Source of the DNA: Alphaproteobacteria bacterium
GTDB taxonomy: Bacteria > Pseudomonadota > Alphaproteobacteria > Puniceispirillales > Puniceispirillaceae
NCBI GenBank assembly: GCA_022425565.1
Contig: JAKMFG010000003.1
Span: 1-7,413, forward strand
Direction of reading: 5' to 3'
DNA: 7,413 nt
In this document: positions 1 to 6,543 of the stretch, one piece after another
Position numbering within the stretch: position 1 is the stretch's first letter
Layout: each line of letters begins with the position of its first letter
Translations under genes and position numbers: made by a program
Notes under the pieces: model-generated
Databases searched by the model: none
Seen by the model: the letters and a program-made list of their open reading frames with translations, nothing else
What the model was told of the DNA's origin: nothing

Positions 1-2
1 CG

Positions 3-1124
3 CTGTTTTTTGGCTGGCTGCAGGGTTACATCGTGGTGCGCTCCGGCCTGCCGTCGTTTATCGTGACGCTTGGTGGCCTGTTCTTCCTGCGGGGTCTAAC
101 AGAAGTATCGCTTCGTGCCTTTAACCATCGTCCTGACCAGACCAAGGGGGCGACGACGGTGACGGAACTCCCCGACATGAAGAACATCATTGATGTCCCC
201 GGCCATGGCGAGCTGGAGCGAGACGCGGCAAAAGCGCTTCCCGAGGCGGATCTCATGGCGATCCTGAAGGACGTCCCCGCCGATACAGTCGCAAGCATTA
301 CCGAACGGCTTGAATACACCGCCCAACGTGTTGCCGATGCGAAGACACAGATCATGGCGACCAAGGGCGTGAAGCCACTTGAGCGGGCGCTCGAGAACGC
401 CATTGAATCCGGTAACGACACGATGGCCGAAACCATCCGCAACAAGATCGATACCTTTGTGGTGAACCCGGCTGTTCCCAAGGAAATCACCGATATCGAT
501 GTGGCACGTGCCTATATCGACTCGATCAGCTCGGCACGGCCGATTGCGAATTTCTTTGGCGGCGACATCCTCGAGCCAATCTTTGACTTCCTGTATTTCC
601 CTGTCGACTGGAACACCAATAATTTCGGCAACCAGTTTGCGCCGGGCCTGTATAGCTGTGTCATGATCTGGGTGATCCTGGCGATCCTCTGCTATGTCGT
701 GCTCAGCCGTACTCAGGCAGGCAACTGGATTTATTCCACAGGTGGCAACCTTCAGGCTGCCAAGGCCAACGGCGTGCCGACGGACCGGGTGAAGATATCG
801 CTCTTCGTCTTCTCGGCCTTCTGCGCGACGATCTTCGCAACCTGTCAGGTTTTCGAGGTGAACACCGCCGATGCGGCCAAGGGTAACCTGAAAGAACTGG
901 AAGCCATCGCGGCAGCTGTCATCGGCGGTATCGTGATGACCGGCGGGTTCGGCACGGTCGTAGGCATCATCGTCGGCGCGTTCATTTTTGGTCTCGCCAA
1001 GGAAGCTTTCTTCTACATTCCCGGGATCGACGGATCCTTCTACCGCGTCTTCCTCGGACTCGTGATCATCGCCTCGGCGTTGCTAAACGAGAACATCCGC
1101 AAGCGCATTATGGGTACGCTCTGA
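3..1124 (+). CDS. ABC transporter permease, RbsC-type (BPD_transp_2), probable inositol/sugar importer; 5' partial
   Basis: This is the inner-membrane permease subunit of a CUT2/ribose-type ABC importer. The frame is open to the left edge, so the true start and the first membrane helices lie upstream; the GTG at 33 is internal. Numbering visible residues from position 3, hydrophobic segments lie near 16-35, 216-234, 266-286, 300-331 and 346-362. Family hallmarks are PSFIVTLGGLFFLRG (17-31), the STGGNLQAAKANGV cytoplasmic loop (245-258), and ELEAIAAAVIGG with the following GG (298-315), which match the ribose/inositol permease pattern. Odd: about 185 residues separate the first visible helix from the next one, where E. 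coli RbsC has roughly 40. The extra part is hydrophilic, charged and probably helical. The stop is 1 nt before the ATPase ATG, so the two are co-translated. Inositol as substrate is inferred only from the downstream iol genes. Confidence 0.93.
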   Translation: MFFGWLQGYIVVRSGLPSFIVTLGGLFFLRGLTEVSLRAFNHRPDQTKGATTVTELPDMKNIIDVPGHGELERDAAKALPEADLMAILKDVPADTVASITERLEYTAQRVADAKTQIMATKGVKPLERALENAIESGNDTMAETIRNKIDTFVVNPAVPKEITDIDVARAYIDSISSARPIANFFGGDILEPIFDFLYFPVDWNTNNFGNQFAPGLYSCVMIWVILAILCYVVLSRTQAGNWIYSTGGNLQAAKANGVPTDRVKISLFVFSAFCATIFATCQVFEVNTADAAKGNLKELEAIAAAVIGGIVMTGGFGTVVGIIVGAFIFGLAKEAFFYIPGIDGSFYRVFLGLVIIASALLNENIRKRIMGTL

Positions 1125-1125
1125 T

Positions 1126-1914
1126 ATGGCTGATAACGCAACAACACCGCTTATCGAGACCAGAGGGCTGGTGAAAAAGTTTGGCTCCTTCACCGCGCTG
1201 GACGGAGTGGACCTGACGGTATATCCGGGTGAGGTGCACGCTCTTCTTGGCGACAATGGTGCCGGCAAATCGACTTTGATCAAAATTCTCTCGGGTGTGT
1301 TCAAACCCACTGACGGCGAGATCATTGTCGAGGGCCAGCCGGTCTCGTTCGCCTCGCCACGTGACGCAACCAATGCCGGCATCGGCACCGTCTATCAAGA
1401 CCTCGCGCTGAATGCGCTGACATCGGTAACGCGCAACTTCTTCCTTGGGCGGGAGATAACCCATTTCTCCAGCCCCTTCGGCCTGCTGAAGATGGACGAG
1501 ATGGACCGCATCGCCACCGAGGAAATGGCCAAGATCGGCATCAATGTTGCCGATCCGAACCAGCCTGTAGGCACGATGTCGGGTGGCCAGCGCCAGACGC
1601 TTGCCATCGCCCGTGCGATTTATTTTGGTGCGAAGGTGCTGATTCTTGACGAGCCGACCTCAGCGCTTGGCCAGAAGCAGCAGATGGAAGTGCTGAAAAC
1701 CATCCGAAAAGTACAGAAACTCGGCGATATTGCCATCATTCTCATCACACACAATGAAATCCATGCGCGCCTCATCGCCGACCGGTTTACCTTCCTCAGC
1801 CTTGGCGAGGTTATCGGTCGTGGCACGTCGAAAGAGCTTGAAGGGGACGATATCAAGCGCTTGATGGCAGGTGGTGCGGAGATCGGCGATCTCGCCAAGG
1901 AGCTTGCCGACTAA
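1126..1914 (+). CDS. ABC transporter ATP-binding protein, single-domain sugar type, probable inositol importer
   Basis: This is the cytoplasmic ATPase that powers the adjacent permease. All nucleotide-binding motifs are intact in its 262 residues: Walker A GDNGAGKST (42-50), Q-loop Gln91 in VYQD, signature MSGGQ (151-155), Walker B VLILDEP (171-177, catalytic Glu176), D-loop region SALG and H-loop His209. It has one ABC domain, whereas RbsA, MglA and many CUT2 ATPases carry two in tandem. Single-domain members with the TSALG motif are a known subgroup usually paired with RbsC-like permeases, so it probably works as a homodimer. The ATG lies 1 nt after the permease stop without a strong Shine-Dalgarno, which suggests translational coupling. 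The stop is 25 nt before the regulator gene. Substrate assignment is contextual. Confidence 0.95.
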   Translation: MADNATTPLIETRGLVKKFGSFTALDGVDLTVYPGEVHALLGDNGAGKSTLIKILSGVFKPTDGEIIVEGQPVSFASPRDATNAGIGTVYQDLALNALTSVTRNFFLGREITHFSSPFGLLKMDEMDRIATEEMAKIGINVADPNQPVGTMSGGQRQTLAIARAIYFGAKVLILDEPTSALGQKQQMEVLKTIRKVQKLGDIAIILITHNEIHARLIADRFTFLSLGEVIGRGTSKELEGDDIKRLMAGGAEIGDLAKELAD

Positions 1915-1922
1915 CGCCTTCA

Positions 1923-1933
1923 GGGGGAGGAGG
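1923..1933 (+). promoter_or_regulatory. Strong Shine-Dalgarno for the RpiR-family gene
   Basis: A purine tract GGGGGAGGAGG lies 6 nt before the ATG at 1940, in the 25-nt gap after the ATPase stop. It decides the start of the regulator: the frame is open further upstream (from 1871), but that would overlap the ATPase gene and lack this site. Confidence 0.8.
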
Positions 1934-1939
1934 TTGAAC

Positions 1940-2770
1940 ATGGACGCCGCTTTGGTCACGGCAAAGCCGGAGACCCTCGATCAACTGATGACACAGATCG
2001 AGCAGCAGCATGCAAACATGCCGAAGCGGCTTCGTGAAATCGGCAATTTCGTGCTTGGTCATCCGGAGGCGATTGCCCTTTCGACGCTGGCAGAGCTTGC
2101 TGCGGAAACTGACATTGCCACATCGGCTTTCGTGCGTTTTGCGCAAACACTCGGGTTTGATGGCTTCAGCCAGATGCAGGCGTTGTTCCGCCAGCAGGTT
2201 CGAAGCAGTTGGCCGCAATATGCGAGCCGGCTTTCCGATATGGCGGACGTCGATCCGGCAGACCATTTCGAGGCTCTGTCGGTGTCTGCAGTTGAATCGA
2301 TCAACCGGCTGTCGAACACCGTTTCCATGGAGCACCTTGAAACCGCTGTCCGGAAGCTGACGGATGCCGAGACGATCTGGTTTGCCGCGGGTGGGCGGGC
2401 CAAGCCGGTGACTGTCTATATGAGCTATGTGCTGACAAAGCTCGGCATCCGCTCGCAGGAGTTTCGTGAGGCGCCGGCCGAGGCTATGCGCGAACTCAAC
2501 CTGGTAGGTCCTCGCGATGTGCTGCTGGTTGTCAGTTTTGCACCCTATGGCGAGCTAACGGTCAAGCTGGCACAGGAAGCCGCCAGTCGGGGGGTAAAAA
2601 TTATAAGCATCACTGATACCATGGTCAGTCCGGCGGCCCTGGACACGACGCTTCTCGTGACCGAGGAGAACATCTTCGGGTTCCGGTCGCTATGCGCGAC
2701 GATGAACCTTGCCCAGTATCTTGCCATCGAGACCGGGCTGAAGCGTGACAAGGACGTCAGGAATGCGTGA
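1940..2770 (+). CDS. MurR/RpiR-family transcriptional regulator (HTH + SIS), probable regulator of the inositol operon
   Basis: This 276-residue DNA-binding protein has the usual RpiR length and layout. The N-terminal HTH_6-type domain covers about 10-85, with the recognition segment LSTLAELAAETDIATSAFVR (48-67) followed by FAQTLGFDGF (68-77), a highly typical RpiR signature. The C-terminal SIS domain, about 130-265, binds sugar phosphates; the VLLVVSFAPYGE stretch (194-205) and IISITD (221-226) are its recognisable strands and loops. The start at 1940 is set by the strong ribosome binding site. The gene sits between transporter and catabolic genes, and its last 8 nt overlap iolC. RpiR proteins are known to control inositol operons in several proteobacteria (IolR-type), with a phosphorylated intermediate as effector. 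That it controls this operon, and whether it represses or activates, is inference. No operator could be identified inside the window. Confidence 0.93.
   Translation: MDAALVTAKPETLDQLMTQIEQQHANMPKRLREIGNFVLGHPEAIALSTLAELAAETDIATSAFVRFAQTLGFDGFSQMQALFRQQVRSSWPQYASRLSDMADVDPADHFEALSVSAVESINRLSNTVSMEHLETAVRKLTDAETIWFAAGGRAKPVTVYMSYVLTKLGIRSQEFREAPAEAMRELNLVGPRDVLLVVSFAPYGELTVKLAQEAASRGVKIISITDTMVSPAALDTTLLVTEENIFGFRSLCATMNLAQYLAIETGLKRDKDVRNA
2750..2754 (+). promoter_or_regulatory. Ribosome binding site of iolC inside the regulator gene
   Basis: AAGGA lies 8 nt before the ATG at 2763, within the coding end of the regulator gene. It supports 2763 over the in-frame GTG at 2745, which would add only six residues (MTRTSG) and has no clear site of its own. 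Confidence 0.6.
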
Positions 2771-4661
2771 TCCGGCGCTGGATGTGATCTGTATTGGTCG
2801 TTCATCCGTCGATCTCTATGGTGGTCAGGTCGGCGGCAGGCTCGAAGACATGTCGGGCTTTTCCAAATATATCGGCGGCAGCCCGACCAATATCAGCGTC
2901 GGTTGCGCCAGGCTTGGGCTGAAATCGGCACTCATCACCCGAGTTGGCGATGAACATATGGGACGCTTCATCCGCGAGACGCTTGAAGGTGAGGGTGTCG
3001 AGACAAGCCATGTGATTACCGATCCGGCTCGGCTGACGGCTCTGGTGATCCTCGGTATCCGTGACAGCGCAAAGTTTCCGCTTATTTTCTATCGCGAGAA
3101 CTGCGCTGATATGGCGATCTCGGAAGCTGATATCGATCCGGACTTCATTGCCTCGGCGAAGGCGGTTCTTGTCACTGGAACACATTTCAGCACCGACCTT
3201 GTCGCCGGTGCCAGCTTCGCGGCGATGCGCATGGCGCGAGAGGCTGGCCGTAAGGTGGCTTTCGATATTGATTACCGGCCAAACCTCTGGGCTCTTGGCG
3301 GGCACGCGGATGGCGAGAGCCGGTTTGCTGAAAGTGCGCGGGTGACGGTCCATCTCCAGACTGTCCTGCCACATTGTGACCTGATCGTCGGCACCGAAGA
3401 GGAATGGCACATCGCCGGCGGCACCACCGACACGCTTGCGGCGCTTCAGGCGGCCCGCAGCCTCACTGGCGCAACGCTGGTCTGCAAGCGTGGTCCCCTT
3501 GGCTGTGTCGTCTTTGAAGGCGACATCGACGGCTGGGACAGCGGGGTTGCTTCACCGGTGCGCGAGATTGAGGTGTTCAACGTGCTTGGTGCCGGTGACG
3601 GTTTCATGGCTGGGTTCCTGTCGGGGTGGCTGCGCGGGGAGCAGGCGGCGAATTGCGCGCTCTATGCGAATATTTGTGGGGCGCTGGCCGTGTCGCGCCA
3701 CGGATGTGCGCCCTCATACCCGTCGCAGACCGAACTCCGTCACATGATCGAGACTGGCAGCGAGGAATTCGCCCTTCGCAAGGACAGACGGCTCGAACAG
3801 ATTCACTGGGCGACCACACGGCGCCGGCGGCATGACCGGCTTCTGGCCTTTGCCTTTGACCACCGAAGCCAGTTTGTCGAGATGGCTGCGGCCAACGGCA
3901 AGGCAGAGGCGGATATCGACCGGTTCAAGCTGATCGCCCTGCAAGCTGTTACAGAAACGGCAGCCTTGCATGATGGGGTTGGTCTTCTGGTAGATGACAG
4001 GCTTGGCCGGTCAGCGCTCCATGCCGCGTCGGACCATGATATCTGGACTGGTCGGCCGATCGAGCAATCCGGTGTATTCCCGATGGCCTTCGAAGAAGGT
4101 CCTGACCTTGGAAGCCGCCTTGCCGAATGGCCGGTCAATCATTGCGTCAAGGTGCTTGCGCCGATCCGCGCCGACGATCCGGCAGACCTGATCGCCTATA
4201 ACGAGCGGGAAATTGTGCGGCTTGCCGATGCCTGCCGACGGACCGGGCATGAATTCCTGTTCGAGATCATCAGTGGCAACCGTGGCAATGCCATGGCGCC
4301 GGACCAGATCCTGTCCTTGATGCAGCGCTATTATGATCTGGGGGTCGCGCCCGACTGGTGGAAGCTGGAGCCGGTTGAGGATAAAGGCTTCTGGACTGCC
4401 GCCGGCGACATCGTGCGCGCGAACGACCCCCATCTTCAGGGGATCATTGTTCTTGGCAAGGAGATGCCGGAAGAGCATCTCTGCCGGGTACTGGCCATCG
4501 CACGCACCGAGCCGCTGGTGAATGGATTTGCCATCGGCCGGACGATCTTCAGCAAGGCGGCACAGGCCTGGTTTGCTGGCGAGATCGGCGATGATGCCGC
4601 ACAACAGATGATGACAGCTGTCTACGGCCAGCTGATTGAAGCCTGGGATAACGCTGCCTGA
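2763..4661 (+). CDS. iolC: Bifunctional 5-dehydro-2-deoxygluconokinase / DUF2090 (5-dehydro-2-deoxyphosphogluconate aldolase-like) fusion, IolC
   Basis: This 632-residue cytoplasmic enzyme covers the late steps of inositol breakdown. Residues 1 to about 325 are a PfkB-family kinase: DVICIGRSSVDLYG (7-20), the substrate-binding GGSPTN (38-43), FYREN (109-113), DYRPNLW (170-176), GTEEEW (210-215) and the catalytic GAGDGFMAGF (276-285, Asp279 as general base). This matches IolC, which phosphorylates 5-dehydro-2-deoxygluconate. Residues about 355-632 are a DUF2090 domain resembling LacD-type aldolases, with AFDHRSQF (364-371) and DWWKLEP (531-537); Lys534 is the likely Schiff-base lysine by analogy with LacD. 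The fused domain would cleave the phosphorylated product to dihydroxyacetone phosphate and malonate semialdehyde, the role of separate IolJ in Bacillus. The kinase-DUF2090 fusion is common in proteobacteria and is not a frame error here. The start overlaps the regulator by 8 nt. Aldolase activity of the C-terminal half is inferred. Confidence 0.95.
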   Translation: MRDPALDVICIGRSSVDLYGGQVGGRLEDMSGFSKYIGGSPTNISVGCARLGLKSALITRVGDEHMGRFIRETLEGEGVETSHVITDPARLTALVILGIRDSAKFPLIFYRENCADMAISEADIDPDFIASAKAVLVTGTHFSTDLVAGASFAAMRMAREAGRKVAFDIDYRPNLWALGGHADGESRFAESARVTVHLQTVLPHCDLIVGTEEEWHIAGGTTDTLAALQAARSLTGATLVCKRGPLGCVVFEGDIDGWDSGVASPVREIEVFNVLGAGDGFMAGFLSGWLRGEQAANCALYANICGALAVSRHGCAPSYPSQTELRHMIETGSEEFALRKDRRLEQIHWATTRRRRHDRLLAFAFDHRSQFVEMAAANGKAEADIDRFKLIALQAVTETAALHDGVGLLVDDRLGRSALHAASDHDIWTGRPIEQSGVFPMAFEEGPDLGSRLAEWPVNHCVKVLAPIRADDPADLIAYNEREIVRLADACRRTGHEFLFEIISGNRGNAMAPDQILSLMQRYYDLGVAPDWWKLEPVEDKGFWTAAGDIVRANDPHLQGIIVLGKEMPEEHLCRVLAIARTEPLVNGFAIGRTIFSKAAQAWFAGEIGDDAAQQMMTAVYGQLIEAWDNAA

Positions 4662-4680
4662 TGGCTGCCAGGGGAATATA

Positions 4681-4686
4681 GGAGGA
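4681..4686 (+). promoter_or_regulatory. Shine-Dalgarno of iolD
   Basis: GGAGGA lies 4 nt before the ATG at 4691, in the 29-nt gap after iolC. It is a near-consensus site showing that translation of iolD is expected to begin at 4691, upstream of the amber codon. The gap shows no hairpin or promoter that I can support. Confidence 0.75.
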
Positions 4687-4690
4687 AATC

Positions 4691-4933
4691 ATGGCAACTG
4701 TTCGTTTGACGATGTCACAGGCTCTGACGCGCTGGATGACGGCGCAGAGCATCGAGCAGCTCGACGGCAGCCTCGAGCCTGCCTTTGCCGGTGTCTGGGG
4801 CATCTTCGGACATGGCAATGTCGCCGGTCTCGGCGAGGCGCTTTACGGCGTGCGTGACGAGCTGCCGACCTATCGTGGTCATAACGAGCAGTCGATGGCG
4901 CATATCGCTGTCGCCTATGCCAAGCAGAAGTAG
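4691..4933 (+). CDS. iolD: IolD N-terminal fragment (80 residues), ends at the in-frame amber
   Basis: This is the open frame from the true iolD start to the TAG. It holds the beginning of the N-terminal Pyr-type ThDP domain: GIFGHGNVAGLGEAL (37-51), typical of IolD, and RGHNEQSMAH (62-71) with the conserved catalytic Glu66. At 80 residues it lacks most of a Pyr domain (about 170-180 residues in the family), so it is unlikely to fold or act by itself. It has a strong ribosome binding site. If nothing suppresses the stop, this is the main product expected from the start of the gene. Confidence 0.6.
   Translation: MATVRLTMSQALTRWMTAQSIEQLDGSLEPAFAGVWGIFGHGNVAGLGEALYGVRDELPTYRGHNEQSMAHIAVAYAKQK
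4931..4933 (+). other. In-frame amber codon (TAG) inside iolD
   Basis: TAG follows codons AAG CAG AAG and precedes CGT CGA CGG ATG ATG. It is reachable by one base change from several sense codons, including TTG, TAC/TAT, CAG, AAG and TCG. The frame is unshifted on either side, so this is a substitution and not an indel. Confidence 0.9.
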
Positions 4934-4942
4934 CGTCGACGG

Positions 4943-6541
4943 ATGATGGCGGTGACCACCTCGATCGGCCCTGGCGCGACCAATCTTGCCACCGCCGCGG
5001 CGCTGGCGCATGTGAACCGCCTGCCGGTGCTGTTGCTTCCCGGTGATGTCTTTGCCACCCGCGCGCCGGACCCGGTGCTGCAGCAGGTCGAGAGCTTTGC
5101 CGACGGTACCGTTTCGGCAAATGACTGCCTGCGGCCGGTGTCGCGCTATTTCGACCGCATCACCCGTCCCGAACAGCTTCTTCAGGCGCTTCCAAAAGCC
5201 ATGTCGGTGCTAACAGACCCGGCGGATTGCGGGCCGGTGACACTCGGCCTGTGCCAGGATGTCCAGGCCGAGGCATGGGATTATCCCGAGAGTTTCTTCG
5301 CGCCGCATGTCTGGCATATGCGCCGGATTTCGCCTGACGCGGGGGAGCTGTCGCGTGCGATAGAGACCCTGAAATCCGCCAAGCGCCCGATGATTATCGC
5401 TGGTGGCGGTGTTCGTTATTCCGGCGCGTCACAGGCATTGACCGCCTTTGCCGAGGCTGCCGGTATTCCCGTTGCGGCGACACAGGCCGGCAAGTCCAGC
5501 CTTGTCGAATCTCACCCCATGTATGTCGGCTCGCTCGGCGTCACCGGTGCGTCGGCGGCGAACAATCTGGCTGCGAAGGCGGATGTCGTGCTGTCCGTTG
5601 GTAGCCGTCTTCAGGATTTCACCACCGGCTCGAACAGCCTGATCTCGGGACAGGTGGTGGCGCTGAATGTGCAGCCGCATGACCTGGTCAAGCATGGCGC
5701 GATGCCGCTGATGGCCGACGCGCTGACCGGCATTGAGGCCGTTGCGGTCGGCATGGCGGGCTACAGGACCGATGATGCCTACCACTCGGAAATTGCCGGT
5801 GAGTGGCAAGGCTGGACAGATGCCGTAGACGTCGTCTGCCGTGCGCCTTCGGACAGCAACAGCCTGCCCTCGGATTCCGAGGTCATTGGGGCGGTGAACC
5901 GGGCCTGCCCGGCTGAAACCATCGTCGTCGGTGCTGCTGGGTCGATGCCTGGCGAGCTTCATAAGCTATGGCAGGTCGGTGCTGTTGACGGTTACCATAT
6001 GGAATACGGCTTTTCCTGCATGGGGTATGAGGTGGCCGCTGGCATCGGTGTCGATATGGCGGCACCGGACCGCCCGAATGTGGTCTTTGCCGGAGACGGG
6101 TCCTACCTGATGCTGAATGCCGAACTGGCCACTGCGGTGATGATGGGAACGCGGATGACGCTGATCATTACCGACAACCGCGGCTTTGGCTGCATCAACA
6201 GGCTGCAGGCCGGTACCGGTGGTGCCGCCTTCAATAACCTGTTTGTTGATTCCCATCACGAAGTGCTGCCCGAGATTGATTTTGTGGCGCATGCCGCCTC
6301 GATGGGCGCGCGCGCGCAGAAAGCAGGCTCGATTGACGAACTCGAAAGCATGACAGCCGGGGCGATCGGCCGTGACGGTGTCGATGTCATCGTCATTGAT
6401 ACCGATCCGGGGCCATCGACCGCCGCCGGCGGGAGCTGGTGGGAAGTCGGCGTTCCCGAAGTCTCGGAACGGCCCGAGGTGGCAAGTGCCTATAAAGGCT
6501 GGATCGACGGCAAGAAGCGTCAGCTGATGCGGGGTGAATAG
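4943..6541 (+). CDS. iolD: IolD C-terminal fragment (532 residues), possible re-initiation product
   Basis: An automatic gene caller would probably annotate this stretch as a separate protein. It begins at tandem ATG ATG codons 9 nt after the amber and carries the rest of IolD: SIGPGATN (7-14), the APDPVLQQVESF region (41-52), a central domain with IIAGGGVRYSGA (151-162) and TQAGKSS (180-186), and the C-terminal ThDP-binding domain with GDGSYLML (385-392) and DNRGFG (411-416). No convincing Shine-Dalgarno precedes 4943, so translation would depend on coupling to termination at 4933. Without Glu66 of the N-terminal piece it should lack normal ThDP activation. It ends 2 nt before iolB. Confidence 0.7.
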   Translation: MMAVTTSIGPGATNLATAAALAHVNRLPVLLLPGDVFATRAPDPVLQQVESFADGTVSANDCLRPVSRYFDRITRPEQLLQALPKAMSVLTDPADCGPVTLGLCQDVQAEAWDYPESFFAPHVWHMRRISPDAGELSRAIETLKSAKRPMIIAGGGVRYSGASQALTAFAEAAGIPVAATQAGKSSLVESHPMYVGSLGVTGASAANNLAAKADVVLSVGSRLQDFTTGSNSLISGQVVALNVQPHDLVKHGAMPLMADALTGIEAVAVGMAGYRTDDAYHSEIAGEWQGWTDAVDVVCRAPSDSNSLPSDSEVIGAVNRACPAETIVVGAAGSMPGELHKLWQVGAVDGYHMEYGFSCMGYEVAAGIGVDMAAPDRPNVVFAGDGSYLMLNAELATAVMMGTRMTLIITDNRGFGCINRLQAGTGGAAFNNLFVDSHHEVLPEIDFVAHAASMGARAQKAGSIDELESMTAGAIGRDGVDVIVIDTDPGPSTAAGGSWWEVGVPEVSERPEVASAYKGWIDGKKRQLMRGE

Positions 6542-6543
6542 GA

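Larger units (their letters stand above)
4691..6541 (+). pseudogene. iolD: iolD, 3D-(3,5/4)-trihydroxycyclohexane-1,2-dione hydrolase, interrupted by one in-frame TAG
   Basis: This is a thiamine-diphosphate enzyme of the acetolactate synthase family that hydrolyses the cyclohexanedione ring to 5-deoxy-glucuronate. The reading frame is the same from 4691 to 6541 (617 codons, a normal IolD length) except that codon 81 is TAG. Homology runs without gap across it: HIAVAYAKQK, stop, RRRMMAVTTSIGPGATN. In B. subtilis IolD, recalled from memory, the equivalent stretch is SKQMLRRKIYAV, so one sense codon has been replaced and nothing is missing. The ThDP-activating glutamate is Glu66 in GHNEQ, before the stop; the ThDP/Mg-binding GDGSYLML (469-476) to DNRGFG (495-500) motif lies after it. 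No other lesion is visible. It could be a young pseudogene, a sequencing or assembly error, a read-through gene, or two separately translated pieces. The gene also ends in TAG, so TAG is a working stop here. Confidence 0.88.

Noticed and set aside
26..490. Minus-strand open frame of 154 codons opposite the permease insertion
   Set aside because: Low-complexity Ser/Arg-rich translation typical of antisense to GC-rich coding sequence. The plus frame has normal codon use through the same stretch and continues into unmistakable permease sequence.
1871..1939. Upstream extension of the regulator start into the ATPase gene
   Set aside because: It would add 23 residues that overlap the ATPase coding end and have no family resemblance. 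The strong ribosome binding site points to 1940.
2745..2762. GTG start for iolC six codons upstream
   Set aside because: No clear ribosome binding site for it; the ATG at 2763 has AAGGA at good spacing, and IolC homology starts just after it.
4011..4604. Minus-strand open frame of 197 codons inside iolC
   Set aside because: It lies entirely opposite the conserved aldolase half of iolC, has no recognisable motif or ribosome binding site, and is best explained as a shadow of GC-rich codon bias.
4931..4933. TAG as pyrrolysine or a general reassigned codon
   Set aside because: TAG also ends iolD at 6539-6541 directly before iolB, so it is used as a stop here. No pyrrolysine-type context is expected in this enzyme family. 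Ordinary suppression remains possible but unsupported.
6306..6317. Short GC dinucleotide run
   Set aside because: It encodes GARAQ within conserved iolD sequence and is too short to be a meaningful repeat.
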